The notes beneath the pieces were generated by a model. It saw only the letters and a list, made by a program, of their open reading frames with translations. It made no database searches and was not told the origin of the DNA. Positions 6,792 through 14,347 of a DNA stretch of 14,772 bases are shown here, piece by piece. How positions within the stretch are numbered: the stretch's first letter is position 1; each line of letters starts with the position of its first letter. Both the position numbers and the translations under genes were made by a program. Origin of the DNA: Nitratidesulfovibrio sp044433065 (GTDB lineage Bacteria; Desulfobacterota; Desulfovibrionia; Desulfovibrionales; Desulfovibrionaceae); NCBI GenBank assembly GCA_044433065.1, contig JAWXUA010000066.1, positions 1-14,772 of the forward strand, given 5' to 3'.

Positions 6792-7907
6792 ATGATAGCC
6801 ATGGACCGACGTCTTTTTACCCACCTCAATTGGGCCCTCATCGCCTTTACTGCGCTCCTTTTTTTCGTTGGTGTGGCCAATTTATACTCAGCAAGCGGTA
6901 CACGCCTTGAAGAAGGCATGGAAGTATCATCTTTTTATCAAAAACAACTTATTTGGGGCGGCATGGGATTTTTGTCCATGCTCGTCTGTATGACCTTTGA
7001 TTACAGGCATTTAAAGAGTCTAGCACTGCCGTTTTTCTTGATTACTGTGGCCCTTTTATTGGGTGTCCAGCTCTTTGGCGTCGTAGTTTATGGTGCCAGA
7101 CGCTGGATTTCTTTGGGATTATTTAATATACAGCCTAGCGAAGTAGCGAAAATCACTGTGCTGGTCATGGGTGCGCTCATGCTGTCCAAAGGGAAAAATT
7201 CCCTTAATTGGAAGGAGCTTAGCATCATTGTTGGAGTCGGTTTAATACCAGCAGGACTCATTGTTATTCAGCCAGACCTTGGGACGACGCTAAATCTTTT
7301 ACTTTTGCTCGGCGGTATGATACTGTATCACGGCATTCAGTGGAGAGTGCTCAAAGTGTGCCTTTGTGCAGTGCCCCTTGTGGCGCCGCTTGGTTGGTTT
7401 TGTTTGCATGATTACCAAAAACAGCGCATTATGACCTTTCTTGATCCAAGCCTTGATCCACATGGTTCTGGTTATCATATCCTGCAATCACAAATTGCCA
7501 TTGGCTCAGGTGAAATGTGGGGAAAGGGCTTTTTGCACGGCACGCAAAGTCAGCTACGGTTTTTGCCTGAAAAGCATACAGACTTTGCCATTGCAGTGTT
7601 TGGTGAAGAGTGGGGTTTTTGGGGTTGCATTGCATTGCTTGTGTTGATTTGCTTGTTCTTACTGAGCATATGCAGTACAGCTCGCGATGCTAAAGACCGC
7701 TTTGGTAGCACTCTTGCAGCAGGTGTGTTCTTTTATTTTTTTTGGCAATTCTTGATTAATATGGGCATGGTCATGGGATTGTTGCCTGTTGTTGGCATTC
7801 CCATGCCTTTTATCAGTTATGGCGGCACAGCGACGCTGGTAAATTTTTGTCTCATTGGTCTCGTGCTCAATGTGTCCATGCGACGCTTTGTATTTAAATC
7901 ATCGTGA
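6792..7907 (+). CDS. rodA: Rod-shape determining protein RodA, SEDS peptidoglycan glycosyltransferase
   Basis: RodA polymerises lipid II into glycan strands in the inner membrane and works with PBP2. From the chosen start it is 371 residues with about ten membrane helices. SEDS signatures are clear: GARRWI, IQPSEVAK, QPDLGT, the loop HGSGYHILQSQIAIGSG, LPEKHTDF (its Asp is the catalytic residue of the family) and PMPFISYGG near the C-terminus. I chose ATG 6792 because GAGGG (6780-6784) sits 7 nt upstream and the N-terminus then fits RodA. An in-frame ATG at 6732 would add 20 unlike residues without a good ribosome binding site. ATG 6801 is a second option. The TGA stop lies next to the ribosome binding site of the bactofilin gene. 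Confidence 0.96.
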   Translation: MIAMDRRLFTHLNWALIAFTALLFFVGVANLYSASGTRLEEGMEVSSFYQKQLIWGGMGFLSMLVCMTFDYRHLKSLALPFFLITVALLLGVQLFGVVVYGARRWISLGLFNIQPSEVAKITVLVMGALMLSKGKNSLNWKELSIIVGVGLIPAGLIVIQPDLGTTLNLLLLLGGMILYHGIQWRVLKVCLCAVPLVAPLGWFCLHDYQKQRIMTFLDPSLDPHGSGYHILQSQIAIGSGEMWGKGFLHGTQSQLRFLPEKHTDFAIAVFGEEWGFWGCIALLVLICLFLLSICSTARDAKDRFGSTLAAGVFFYFFWQFLINMGMVMGLLPVVGIPMPFISYGGTATLVNFCLIGLVLNVSMRRFVFKSS

Positions 7908-7914
7908 GGCAAAT

Positions 7915-8289
7915 GTGTCGATTTTTAGCAAGACGGAGAAGCCAAAAAAAATGTCAAAACAAGATATCTGTTCTTTTCTTGGAGCTGGTACAAAGTATCA
8001 GGGCACACTCCAATTTGAAGGCGCAGTGCGCATTGATGGTAGCTATGATGGTGAAATCATTTCAGAAGGTACACTCATCATCGGTAAAGATGCTATTGTA
8101 AATGCAACAATAAAAGTAGGTGCACTTGTATTGAATGGAAAGCTGACTGGTGATATAAGCATAAGCCGAAAGCTTGTTATACACCAGACAGGCATCATTA
8201 CAGGAACCATAGCGACGCCAAAATTCATCGTCGAAGAGGGTGGCTTGATTGACGGTACACTCAAGATGGTGGAAGGCGAAGCAGAATAA
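7915..8289 (+). CDS. Bactofilin family cytoskeletal protein
   Basis: Bactofilins (DUF583, PF04519) are bacterial beta-helix proteins that polymerise without nucleotide and organise wall enzymes or cell curvature. The 124-residue product has a short charged N-terminal tail and a core of repeated short beta rungs (from about residue 22), for example GTLQFEGAVRIDG, GEIISEGTLIIG, GALVLNGKLTGDI and GIITGTIATPKFIVEEGG. I chose GTG 7915 because GAGG (7906-7909) lies 5 nt upstream, overlapping the rodA stop. ATG 7951 has no suitable ribosome binding site. Adjacency to rodA suggests a role with the elongation machinery, which is an inference. Confidence 0.92.
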   Translation: MSIFSKTEKPKKMSKQDICSFLGAGTKYQGTLQFEGAVRIDGSYDGEIISEGTLIIGKDAIVNATIKVGALVLNGKLTGDISISRKLVIHQTGIITGTIATPKFIVEEGGLIDGTLKMVEGEAE

Positions 8290-8300
8290 GGCGACATGGC

Positions 8301-8339
8301 GATATAAAAGATATTATTTTAAAATTCTTCTTTTATATC
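8301..8339 (+). repeat. AT-rich 11-bp inverted repeat after the bactofilin gene
   Basis: GATATAAAAGA (8301-8311) is exactly repeated in reverse complement at 8329-8339 with a 17-nt loop. It could be a weak terminator or an mRNA 3' end structure for the shape cluster. The stem is AT-only apart from three G-C pairs and no T run follows, so a termination role is uncertain. Confidence 0.4.
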
Positions 8340-8350
8340 AATATGTTATG

Positions 8351-8435
8351 GTGTCAAAGTTCGCAAGAACCTGAGTTGAAAGAAAAAAGCTTTTGACACA
8401 ATCAGGTAAACGGGGTAAACCTTTTGCGACTTTGA
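8351..8435 (+). promoter_or_regulatory. Atp operon leader with nested, competing inverted repeats
   Basis: Three pairings share sequence: GTGTCAAA (8351-8358) with TTTGACAC (8392-8399); GTTC-GCAA-GAAC (8359-8370), a GNRA-loop hairpin; and TCAAAGTTCGCAA (8354-8366) with TTGCGACTTTGA (8424-8435), 12 bp with one bulged T. They cannot all form at once, which fits either an RNA switch in a readthrough transcript or an operator. The function is unknown. Confidence 0.35.
8393..8421 (+). promoter_or_regulatory. Candidate sigma70-type promoter for the atp operon
   Basis: A consensus -35 TTGACA lies at 8393-8398. With a 17-nt spacer the -10 would be TAAACC (8416-8421), a poor match, so the promoter is tentative. 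The position, about 50-70 nt before the first atp gene, is suitable. Confidence 0.3.
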
Positions 8436-8468
8436 GCTTTAATTCACAACCTCACCTAGGGAGCATTC

Positions 8469-8885
8469 ATGATTGATTTTAACATCACAATGCTATTCCA
8501 GCTGGTGAACTTTCTTGTCACAATGGTTGTTTTGAATATTCTCTTGATTAAACCAATCAGAGAAAACATGAAACAACGTAACGACAAGATGGCAGGACTG
8601 CTTGGGGAGTCTGAGCAGTTTTCTAGCCAAGCCGAGGACAAGCTCAAAAATTATGAGGCCGTTCTCGCTACCGCTCGCGCAGAAGCATCTGCTCAGCGTG
8701 ACGTAGCGAAGGCTGCGGGCGTAGCCCGTGAACAGGAAATCGTTGCAGCTGCCGCTAAGGAAGCTCAAGATTACCTGATCGCGTCTCGTGCTTCGGTAGC
8801 TGCACAAGTTACCAAGGCCATGGACGACCTCAAAAGCCAGGTGGGTGCCCTCGCCGCCTCGGCTACTGCTAAGGTCCTCGGGTAA
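8469..8885 (+). CDS. atpF': F0F1 ATP synthase subunit b' (first b-type peripheral stalk subunit)
   Basis: This 138-residue b-type subunit helps form the peripheral stalk that holds F1 against the membrane F0 sector. An N-terminal membrane helix (about 7-27, FQLVNFLVTMVVLNILLI) is followed by KPIRENMKQRNDKM and a long, charged, Ala/Gln-rich helix to the C-terminus with no predicted globular domain. It is shorter than the next gene product and distinct from it, as in organisms with b/b' heterodimers. GGGAG lies 5 nt before the ATG. It opens the atp operon. The a and c subunit genes are not in this window. Confidence 0.88.
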   Translation: MIDFNITMLFQLVNFLVTMVVLNILLIKPIRENMKQRNDKMAGLLGESEQFSSQAEDKLKNYEAVLATARAEASAQRDVAKAAGVAREQEIVAAAAKEAQDYLIASRASVAAQVTKAMDDLKSQVGALAASATAKVLG

Positions 8886-8921
8886 CCAGCGCACCGTGCG
8901 CGCAGCAAGGAGGGTTGGGCA

Positions 8922-9494
8922 TTGAAAGGGCTGAGAATTACGGCAACGGCCGTACTCATGACGTTGCTTGTCACCGCCATGGCGTACGCTGAAGGACATG
9001 GCGAAGGTGGTCATCATTACGATTGGACCAACCTCGCATTCCGCGTTGTCAACTTCATCATTTTCATCGGGATCATCTGGAAGGTCGCTGGCAAGAAGAT
9101 TGTGGGCTTCTTCTCTGGGCGCCGCCAAGGTATTGAGCAAGAGCTCAATGATCTCGAAACCCGCAAGGCTGATGCCGAGAAGCAACTCGCTGAAGTCGAA
9201 CGTCGTATTGCAAGTCTTGAAACTGAACGTAAGGCCATTTTGGCTGAATGTGCAGCACAAGGCGAGCAAATCAAAGACGCGATCATTGCTAAAGCCGAAC
9301 ATTCGGCTAAGCTGGTCATCGAACAAGCGAAACGTACTGCTGACAATGAAATCAAATCCGCTATCGTTGAAATGCGTTCAACTTTGGCTGACGAAATTAT
9401 TGTTGCTGCAAGTGCCAAGCTTCAAAGTGAGTTGACTGCTGATAAGCACGCCAAACTCATTGACAAATACTTAACCAAGGTGGTGCTCAAGTGA
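8922..9494 (+). CDS. atpF: F0F1 ATP synthase subunit b
   Basis: This 190-residue second b-type subunit pairs with b' in the peripheral stalk. It has an N-terminal signal-like segment (about 1-23, MKGLRIT then a hydrophobic run ending AMAYA-EG) before a His/Gly-rich linker. A second membrane helix follows (about 41-55, VVNFIIFIGIIW), then the long heptad-rich stalk helix. The extra leader is unusual relative to short b subunits such as that of E. coli. The start is TTG (8922-8924), supported by AAGGAGGG (8907-8914) exactly 7 nt upstream. The stop overlaps the GTG of atpH (GTGA, 9491-9494). A small GCGCA/TGCGC hairpin lies in the 36-nt gap before it. Confidence 0.93.
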   Translation: MKGLRITATAVLMTLLVTAMAYAEGHGEGGHHYDWTNLAFRVVNFIIFIGIIWKVAGKKIVGFFSGRRQGIEQELNDLETRKADAEKQLAEVERRIASLETERKAILAECAAQGEQIKDAIIAKAEHSAKLVIEQAKRTADNEIKSAIVEMRSTLADEIIVAASAKLQSELTADKHAKLIDKYLTKVVLK

Positions 9495-10042
9495 CCGGCA
9501 ACATCGTAGCACGCAGATATGCTAGAGCGCTTTTTGCTCTTGGCATGAAGTCGGGACTCTCGCAATGCGAGACGTTCGGCAACGACCTCACTGCTCTTGC
9601 CGGCGCTCTCGAGACCTCGCCTGAACTGGTGCGTATCTTCCGCAACCCCGTTATCTCGGTGGAAGAAAAGCGTAAGGTAATCGCCAGTGTCATGGATATT
9701 CCAAAGGTTTCACAAACGGTTCGCAACTTCTGTATGTTGCTTGCAGACCGTGAGCGCCTTGAGTTTATCCAAGACATTCAGGCCTACTACAGTGTTCTTC
9801 TCGATGCTGAAAAAGGCGTCATTCGCGGTGAGCTTGTGACGGCTGTGAAGCTCTCTAACTCCAAGCGCAACCAAGTAAAGGGCCAATTAGAAGCCCAAGC
9901 TGGTAGCAAATTGGTCTTGAGCTTTAGTGTTGACGAGAACATTCTGGGTGGTGTCGTGCTGAAAGTCGGCGATCGGGTTTTGGACGCGAGCTTAAAGGCT
10001 CAACTCGGAATCCTCAAAGACAACATCAAGTGGGGTGAGTAG
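9491..10042 (+). CDS. atpH: F0F1 ATP synthase subunit delta
   Basis: Subunit delta (OSCP-like) caps F1 and joins it to the b/b' stalk. The 183-residue length is typical. The N-terminal NIVARRYARALFALG and the C-terminal GGVVLKVGDRVLDASLKAQL are hallmark stretches of the family, bracketing the N-terminal helical bundle and the C-terminal b-binding part. The start GTG (9491-9493) overlaps the atpF stop, suggesting translational coupling. The stop TAG (10040-10042) lies just before the atpA ATG. Confidence 0.97.
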   Translation: MTGNIVARRYARALFALGMKSGLSQCETFGNDLTALAGALETSPELVRIFRNPVISVEEKRKVIASVMDIPKVSQTVRNFCMLLADRERLEFIQDIQAYYSVLLDAEKGVIRGELVTAVKLSNSKRNQVKGQLEAQAGSKLVLSFSVDENILGGVVLKVGDRVLDASLKAQLGILKDNIKWGE

Positions 10043-10046
10043 GGAT

Positions 10047-11555
10047 ATGCAGATCAAAGCCGAAGAAATCAGCAAGATCATTGAAGAGCAAATCCAGAGC
10101 TACGAGCAACGCGTGGAAATGAGCGAGACGGGCACCGTCTTGTACGTTGGTGACGGTATCGCCCGCGTACACGGTGTGCAGAACGCCATGGCCATGGAAT
10201 TGCTTGAGTTCCCTGGTGGGCTCATGGGCATGGTGCTGAACCTTGAAGAAGACAACGTAGGTGTCGCTCTTCTTGGCGCAGACACTGGCATTAAAGAAGG
10301 TGACCCAGTAAAGCGTACTGGCAAAATCTTCTCCGTACCAGTGGGTGACGAGGTCATGGGCCGCGTACTGAACCCACTCGGTGAGCCTATCGACGGTCTT
10401 GGCTCCTTGGACGCTAAGGAATTCAAGCCTGTAGAACTGAAGGCACCTGGCCTCATCGCACGTAAGTCCGTGCATGAACCAATGCCTACCGGTATCAAGG
10501 CTATCGACGCCATGACCCCTATCGGTCGTGGCCAGCGTGAGCTTATCATTGGTGACCGTCAAACTGGCAAAACTGCCGTTTGTCTCGACGCCATCCTCGC
10601 GCAGAAAAACACTGACATCCATTGCTTCTACGTTGCAATCGGCCAAAAGAAAGCAACTGTTGCTCTCGTAGCTGATACGCTCCGTAAGTACGGCGCAATG
10701 GAATACACCACCATCATCTCTGCAACTGCTTCTGAACCTGCTCCTTTGCAGTTCATCGCAGCATACGCAGGTTGCACCATGGCAGAGCACTACCGTAACA
10801 ACGGTAAGCATGCCTTGATCATCTACGATGACCTTTCCAAGCAAGCAGTGGCTTATCGCCAGATGTCCTTGCTCCTTCGCCGTCCTCCAGGACGTGAAGC
10901 TTACCCTGGTGACGTTTTCTACTTGCACTCACGTCTTCTTGAACGTTCTGCAAAAGTTAACGATTCACTCGGCGCAGGTTCGCTCACCGCTTTGCCTATC
11001 ATTGAGACGCAAGCAGGCGACGTATCCGCATACATTCCTACCAACGTAATTTCCATTACCGATGGTCAGGTTTACCTCGAGCCTAACTTGTTCAACGCTG
11101 GCATCCGTCCTGCAATTAACGTTGGTTTGTCTGTTTCCCGTGTAGGCGGCGCAGCACAAATCAAGGCTATGAAGCAGGTTGCTGGTACCATGCGTTTGGA
11201 CCTTGCTCAATACCGTGAACTTGCTGCGTTCGCTCAGTTCGGTTCCGACCTTGACAAGTCCACTCAGTTGAAGCTTGAGCGCGGTGCTCGCTTGGTTGAA
11301 CTCCTGAAGCAGCCACAGTACCAACCAATGCCAACCGAAGAACAGGTTATCTCCATGTACTGCGCAACTCGTGGTCTTATGGACGACGTCGCAGTCGAAG
11401 ATATCCGTACCTTCGAAGCAGCAATGCTTGAGTACATCCGTAGCGCTAAGGCAGACATCGTAAGCGACGTCGTTACCAAAAAGGCGTTTGACGCTGACAT
11501 TGAAAACCGTCTGAAGGCAGCTGTCTCTGAGTTCAAAAAAGGCTACCAGGCCTAG
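10047..11555 (+). CDS. atpA: F0F1 ATP synthase subunit alpha
   Basis: The non-catalytic nucleotide-binding subunit of the F1 hexamer, 502 residues. The P loop GDRQTGKT is at 169-176, the same numbering as in E. coli. The C-terminal signature region VSRVGGAAQIKAMKQVAGTM and the downstream FGSDLD are intact. I chose ATG 10047 (MQIKAEEISKII) because it matches the usual alpha N-terminus. An in-frame GTG at 10035 would add four residues and overlap atpH, and that GGGGTGAG stretch more likely serves as the ribosome binding site. Codons are biased to CGT, GGT and AAG, consistent with high expression. Confidence 0.98.
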   Translation: MQIKAEEISKIIEEQIQSYEQRVEMSETGTVLYVGDGIARVHGVQNAMAMELLEFPGGLMGMVLNLEEDNVGVALLGADTGIKEGDPVKRTGKIFSVPVGDEVMGRVLNPLGEPIDGLGSLDAKEFKPVELKAPGLIARKSVHEPMPTGIKAIDAMTPIGRGQRELIIGDRQTGKTAVCLDAILAQKNTDIHCFYVAIGQKKATVALVADTLRKYGAMEYTTIISATASEPAPLQFIAAYAGCTMAEHYRNNGKHALIIYDDLSKQAVAYRQMSLLLRRPPGREAYPGDVFYLHSRLLERSAKVNDSLGAGSLTALPIIETQAGDVSAYIPTNVISITDGQVYLEPNLFNAGIRPAINVGLSVSRVGGAAQIKAMKQVAGTMRLDLAQYRELAAFAQFGSDLDKSTQLKLERGARLVELLKQPQYQPMPTEEQVISMYCATRGLMDDVAVEDIRTFEAAMLEYIRSAKADIVSDVVTKKAFDADIENRLKAAVSEFKKGYQA

Positions 11556-11570
11556 GACCGGGAGGTACGC

Positions 11571-12446
11571 ATGCCTTCGTTAAAAGACGTTAAGATGAAG
11601 ATTGTCGGCGTAAAGAAAACCAAGCAGATTACCAAGGCCATGAACATGGTTGCTTCGGCTAAACTGCGTGGTGCTCAACAACGTATCGAGCGCTTCCGTC
11701 CATATGCGGCGAAGTTCTACGATATGTTGGGCGATTTGGCCGGTAAGGCGGACAGCGCCGCTCACCCACTGCTCGAAGCTCGCGAAGAGATTAAAACCTG
11801 TGGTATTATTCTCACCAGCTCCGACCGTGGTCTCTGCGGTAGCTTCAACGTCAACCTTATCAATGCGGCTCTTAAGCTTGCAAAGCGAAAGACCGCCGAA
11901 GGCAAGACTGTTAAGTTCTATTGCATCGGTAAAAAGGCTCGCGATACCATCCAAAAGACTGATTATGAAGTCGTAACTGGCATGGGCGACCAAATGAACT
12001 CCTTTGACTTCCAACTGGCTAACACCATTGGCCTCGAAGTCATCGATCATTACCTTGCAAAAAAACTTGACGAAGTTGTACTTATCTATGGTGAATTCGT
12101 AAGCATGGCAAAGCAAGTACCTACCGTACTTCCTATCTTGCCTATGGTTGCTGAAGCTAAAGAAGAAGAAACTTCTGGCGTAGCTAAAGAATACATTTAC
12201 GAACCAGCTGTAGAAGGTCTTCTGGCCGAGTTGCTGCCCCGATTTATCAAAGTTCAGGTATACCGCGGTCTCCTCGACACCTCCGCAAGCGAACATGCTG
12301 CTCGTATGGCAGCCATGGACAACGCAACGCGTAGCTGCGACGACATCGTAGGAGTTCTGACTCTTATCTATAATAAGACTCGTCAGGCCTCCATTACCAG
12401 TGACCTGATGGACATTGTCAGCGGCGCTGAAGCGCTGAATGGCTAA
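11571..12446 (+). CDS. atpG: F0F1 ATP synthase subunit gamma
   Basis: Subunit gamma is the central rotary shaft inside alpha3beta3. It has 291 residues, as usual. The N-terminal helix (MPSLKDVKMKI, then TKQITKAMNMVASAKLR) and the C-terminal helix (RMAAMDNATRSCDDIV, then a TRQASITSDLMDIVSGAEAL end) are the two coiled-coil strands and are well conserved. The central part carries SDRGLCGSFN. ATG 11571 follows GGGAGG (11560-11565) by 5 nt. The gene lies 15 nt after atpA and 18 nt before atpD. Confidence 0.97.
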   Translation: MPSLKDVKMKIVGVKKTKQITKAMNMVASAKLRGAQQRIERFRPYAAKFYDMLGDLAGKADSAAHPLLEAREEIKTCGIILTSSDRGLCGSFNVNLINAALKLAKRKTAEGKTVKFYCIGKKARDTIQKTDYEVVTGMGDQMNSFDFQLANTIGLEVIDHYLAKKLDEVVLIYGEFVSMAKQVPTVLPILPMVAEAKEEETSGVAKEYIYEPAVEGLLAELLPRFIKVQVYRGLLDTSASEHAARMAAMDNATRSCDDIVGVLTLIYNKTRQASITSDLMDIVSGAEALNG

Positions 12447-12464
12447 TAAGGGAGCGTAAGATCT

Positions 12465-13877
12465 ATGAGTGCTAATATTGGCAAGATCGTCCAGGTTATC
12501 GGCGCCGTTGTAGACGTCGAATTCCCTGACGGGAACCTGCCGAACATTCTGAACGCGCTGGACATCAAAAACCCAAACAACACCGACGCACCAGAACTCG
12601 TTTGCGAAGTTGCTCAGCACCTTGGCGATAACGTTGTGCGTACGATTGCAATGGACGCTACCGAAGGTCTCGTCCGTGGCATGGAAGCTGTTGACAGCGG
12701 GAACCCAATCACGGTTCCAGTTGGTCCGGGTGCTCTTGGCCGTATCATGAACGTCGTAGGCCGTCCTGTGGACGAAAAAGGCCCTGTCGATACTGATAAA
12801 TTCCTTCCTATCCACCGTGCCGCTCCTGAGTTCGTTGACTTGAACACTCAAGTTGAAGTTCTCGAAACCGGTATCAAAGTTGTTGACTTGCTCATTCCGT
12901 TCCCTAAGGGCGGCAAGATGGGCTTGTTCGGTGGTGCAGGCGTAGGTAAGACCGTTATCCTTATGGAAATGATCAATAACATCGGTAAGCAACACGGTGG
13001 TATCTCCGTATTTGCTGGTGTTGGCGAACGTACCCGTGAAGGTAATGACCTTTACCACGAAATGAAAGACGCTGGAGTTCTTGATAAGTCCGTACTCGTT
13101 TACGGTCAGATGAATGAACCTCCAGGAGCTCGTGCTCGTGTTGCTCTTACCGCACTCACTTGCGCAGAGTACTTCCGTGACATGGAAAATCAGGACGTGT
13201 TGCTCTTCGTTGACAACATTTTCAGATTTACTCAGGCTGGTTCCGAAGTATCCGCATTGCTCGGTCGTATGCCATCCGCTGTTGGTTACCAGCCTACGCT
13301 GGGTACTGACCTTGGTGGCCTCCAAGAGCGTATTACTTCCACCACTAAGGGTTCCATCACTTCGGTTCAGGCCGTTTACGTTCCTGCGGACGACTTGACC
13401 GACCCAGCACCAGCTACCACCTTCTCGCACCTTGACGGTACCCTCGTTTTGTCCCGTCAAATCGCAGAACTCGGTATCTACCCTGCTGTTGACCCTCTTG
13501 ACTCTACTTCCCGTATTCTTGACCCACTCGTTGTTGGTGAAGACCACTACGCAGTTGCTCGTCAAGTACAGATGGTTCTCCAAAAGTACAAGGACCTTCA
13601 GGACATCATCGCCATCCTCGGTATGGACGAATTGTCCGACGAAGACAAGCTTACCGTTGCTCGCGCTCGTCGTATCCAACGTTTCTTGTCTCAGCCTTTC
13701 CACGTTGCTGAAACCTTTACCGGTACACCTGGTGTATACGTAAAGCTTGAAGATTCCATCAAGGGCTTCAAGGGTATCCTTAGCGGCGAATATGACCACA
13801 TGGCAGAAGGCGACTTCTACATGGTTGGTGGTATCGAAACCGCTCTGGAGAAGTTTGCGAAACGTCAGGAGCAATAA
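12465..13877 (+). CDS. atpD: F0F1 ATP synthase subunit beta (catalytic)
   Basis: The catalytic subunit of F1, 470 residues. The P loop GGAGVGKT is at 156-163, the catalytic Glu is E188 in GVGERTREGND, and the family signature near the C-terminal half (SHLDGTLVLSRQIAELGIYP, then DPLDSTSRI) is intact, as is DELSDEDK in the DELSEED-loop position. ATG 12465 lies 18 nt after the atpG stop. Codon use is strongly biased, and this creates a long meaningless open frame on the opposite strand. The atpC ATG follows 11 nt after the stop. Confidence 0.99.
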   Translation: MSANIGKIVQVIGAVVDVEFPDGNLPNILNALDIKNPNNTDAPELVCEVAQHLGDNVVRTIAMDATEGLVRGMEAVDSGNPITVPVGPGALGRIMNVVGRPVDEKGPVDTDKFLPIHRAAPEFVDLNTQVEVLETGIKVVDLLIPFPKGGKMGLFGGAGVGKTVILMEMINNIGKQHGGISVFAGVGERTREGNDLYHEMKDAGVLDKSVLVYGQMNEPPGARARVALTALTCAEYFRDMENQDVLLFVDNIFRFTQAGSEVSALLGRMPSAVGYQPTLGTDLGGLQERITSTTKGSITSVQAVYVPADDLTDPAPATTFSHLDGTLVLSRQIAELGIYPAVDPLDSTSRILDPLVVGEDHYAVARQVQMVLQKYKDLQDIIAILGMDELSDEDKLTVARARRIQRFLSQPFHVAETFTGTPGVYVKLEDSIKGFKGILSGEYDHMAEGDFYMVGGIETALEKFAKRQEQ

Positions 13878-13888
13878 GGAGCTGACCT

Positions 13889-14173
13889 ATGGACAAGTCG
13901 CTCCACTTAGAAATCGTTACCCCTGATCGTCTGCTTCTCAGCGAACAGGTGGATTACGTAGGCGCACCGGGCATCGAAGGCGAATTCGGCATCATGCTGA
14001 ACCACATTCCCTTCCTTACAGCTCTCGCTGAAGGCAACCTGCACTACAAAGCAAACGGCCGTACCTCTTATGTGTACGTAGCTGGTGGTTTTGCAGACGT
14101 TTCAGATAACAAGGTCACTATCCTTGCTGAATCCGCAGAAGTTGTCGAAAGCGTTGCTAAAGCAGCCCACTAA
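13889..14173 (+). CDS. atpC: F0F1 ATP synthase subunit epsilon, short form lacking the C-terminal helical domain
   Basis: Subunit epsilon joins gamma to the c ring. The protein has only 94 residues, against about 130-140 in most bacteria. The N-terminal beta-sandwich is complete (LEIVTPDRLLLSEQVDYVGA, GIEGEFGIMLNHIPFL, YVYVAGGFADVSDNKVTILA), but it stops after ESAEVVESVAKAAH, where the two-helix C-terminal domain would begin. The sequence after the TAA does not encode the missing helices in any plus frame I inspected. Natural short epsilons are known in some bacteria, such as green sulfur bacteria. Loss of the domain would remove the usual epsilon inhibition of ATP hydrolysis. ATG 13889 follows AAGGAG (13875-13880) by 8 nt. 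Confidence 0.95.
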   Translation: MDKSLHLEIVTPDRLLLSEQVDYVGAPGIEGEFGIMLNHIPFLTALAEGNLHYKANGRTSYVYVAGGFADVSDNKVTILAESAEVVESVAKAAH

Positions 14174-14184
14174 GCCAATGTGCA

Positions 14185-14233
14185 TGGCAAGAACATAGCA
14201 ATATACCCTTGCCACCCTGCAAGCTTAGCTTGC
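14185..14233 (+). repeat. Two small inverted repeats downstream of atpC
   Basis: TGGCAAG (14185-14191) pairs with CTTGCCA (14208-14214), and GCAAGC (14219-14224) pairs with GCTTGC (14228-14233) over a 3-nt loop. Neither has a T run. They probably shape the mRNA 3' end or hinder exonucleases, which is an inference. Confidence 0.45.
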
Positions 14234-14256
14234 ACCGCACGCCCGTCCACACAAAA

Positions 14257-14344
14257 CGCCTAGCGCGTCTGATATGAAACGCTAACGCGTCTAATATGAA
14301 ACGCTAATGCGTCTGATATGAAACGCTAGCGCGTCTAAGTGAAA
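14257..14344 (+). repeat. Four tandem copies of a 22-bp repeat with palindromic core
   Basis: The unit is CGCTARYGCGTCTRATATGAAA (R and Y mark variable sites). Copies lie at 14257-14279 (one extra C), 14280-14301, 14302-14323 and 14324-14344 (degenerate end). Differences fall mostly in the CTAGCG/CTAACG/CTAATG core, and the first and last copies hold GCTAGCGC-like palindromes. The array sits between atpC and the terminator, so it is probably transcribed with the atp operon. There are no spacers. Confidence 0.9.
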
Positions 14345-14347
14345 AAT

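Noticed and set aside
8301..8339. Confident terminator after the bactofilin gene
   Set aside because: The stem is almost all A-T with a 17-nt loop and no T run follows, so only an inverted repeat is reported.
8493..9326. Open frame of about 277 codons antisense to atpF' and atpF
   Set aside because: It mirrors the b-type subunit genes and spans their intergenic gap without any start signal.
10035..10046. AtpA start at GTG 10035
   Set aside because: ATG 10047 gives the usual alpha N-terminus MQIKAEEIS. The GTG overlaps atpH and is more likely part of the ribosome binding region.
10026..10928. Open frame of about 300 codons antisense to atpA
   Set aside because: Same cause as the other antisense frame. 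The Cys/His-rich low-quality translation does not resemble a protein family.
11580..13874. Open frame of about 764 codons antisense to atpG and atpD
   Set aside because: It lies wholly opposite two conserved, strongly codon-biased genes, has no ribosome binding site and shows no recognisable protein features. It is a codon-bias artefact.
14257..14344. CRISPR array
   Set aside because: The 22-bp units are directly adjacent with no spacers, and no cas genes are present in the window.
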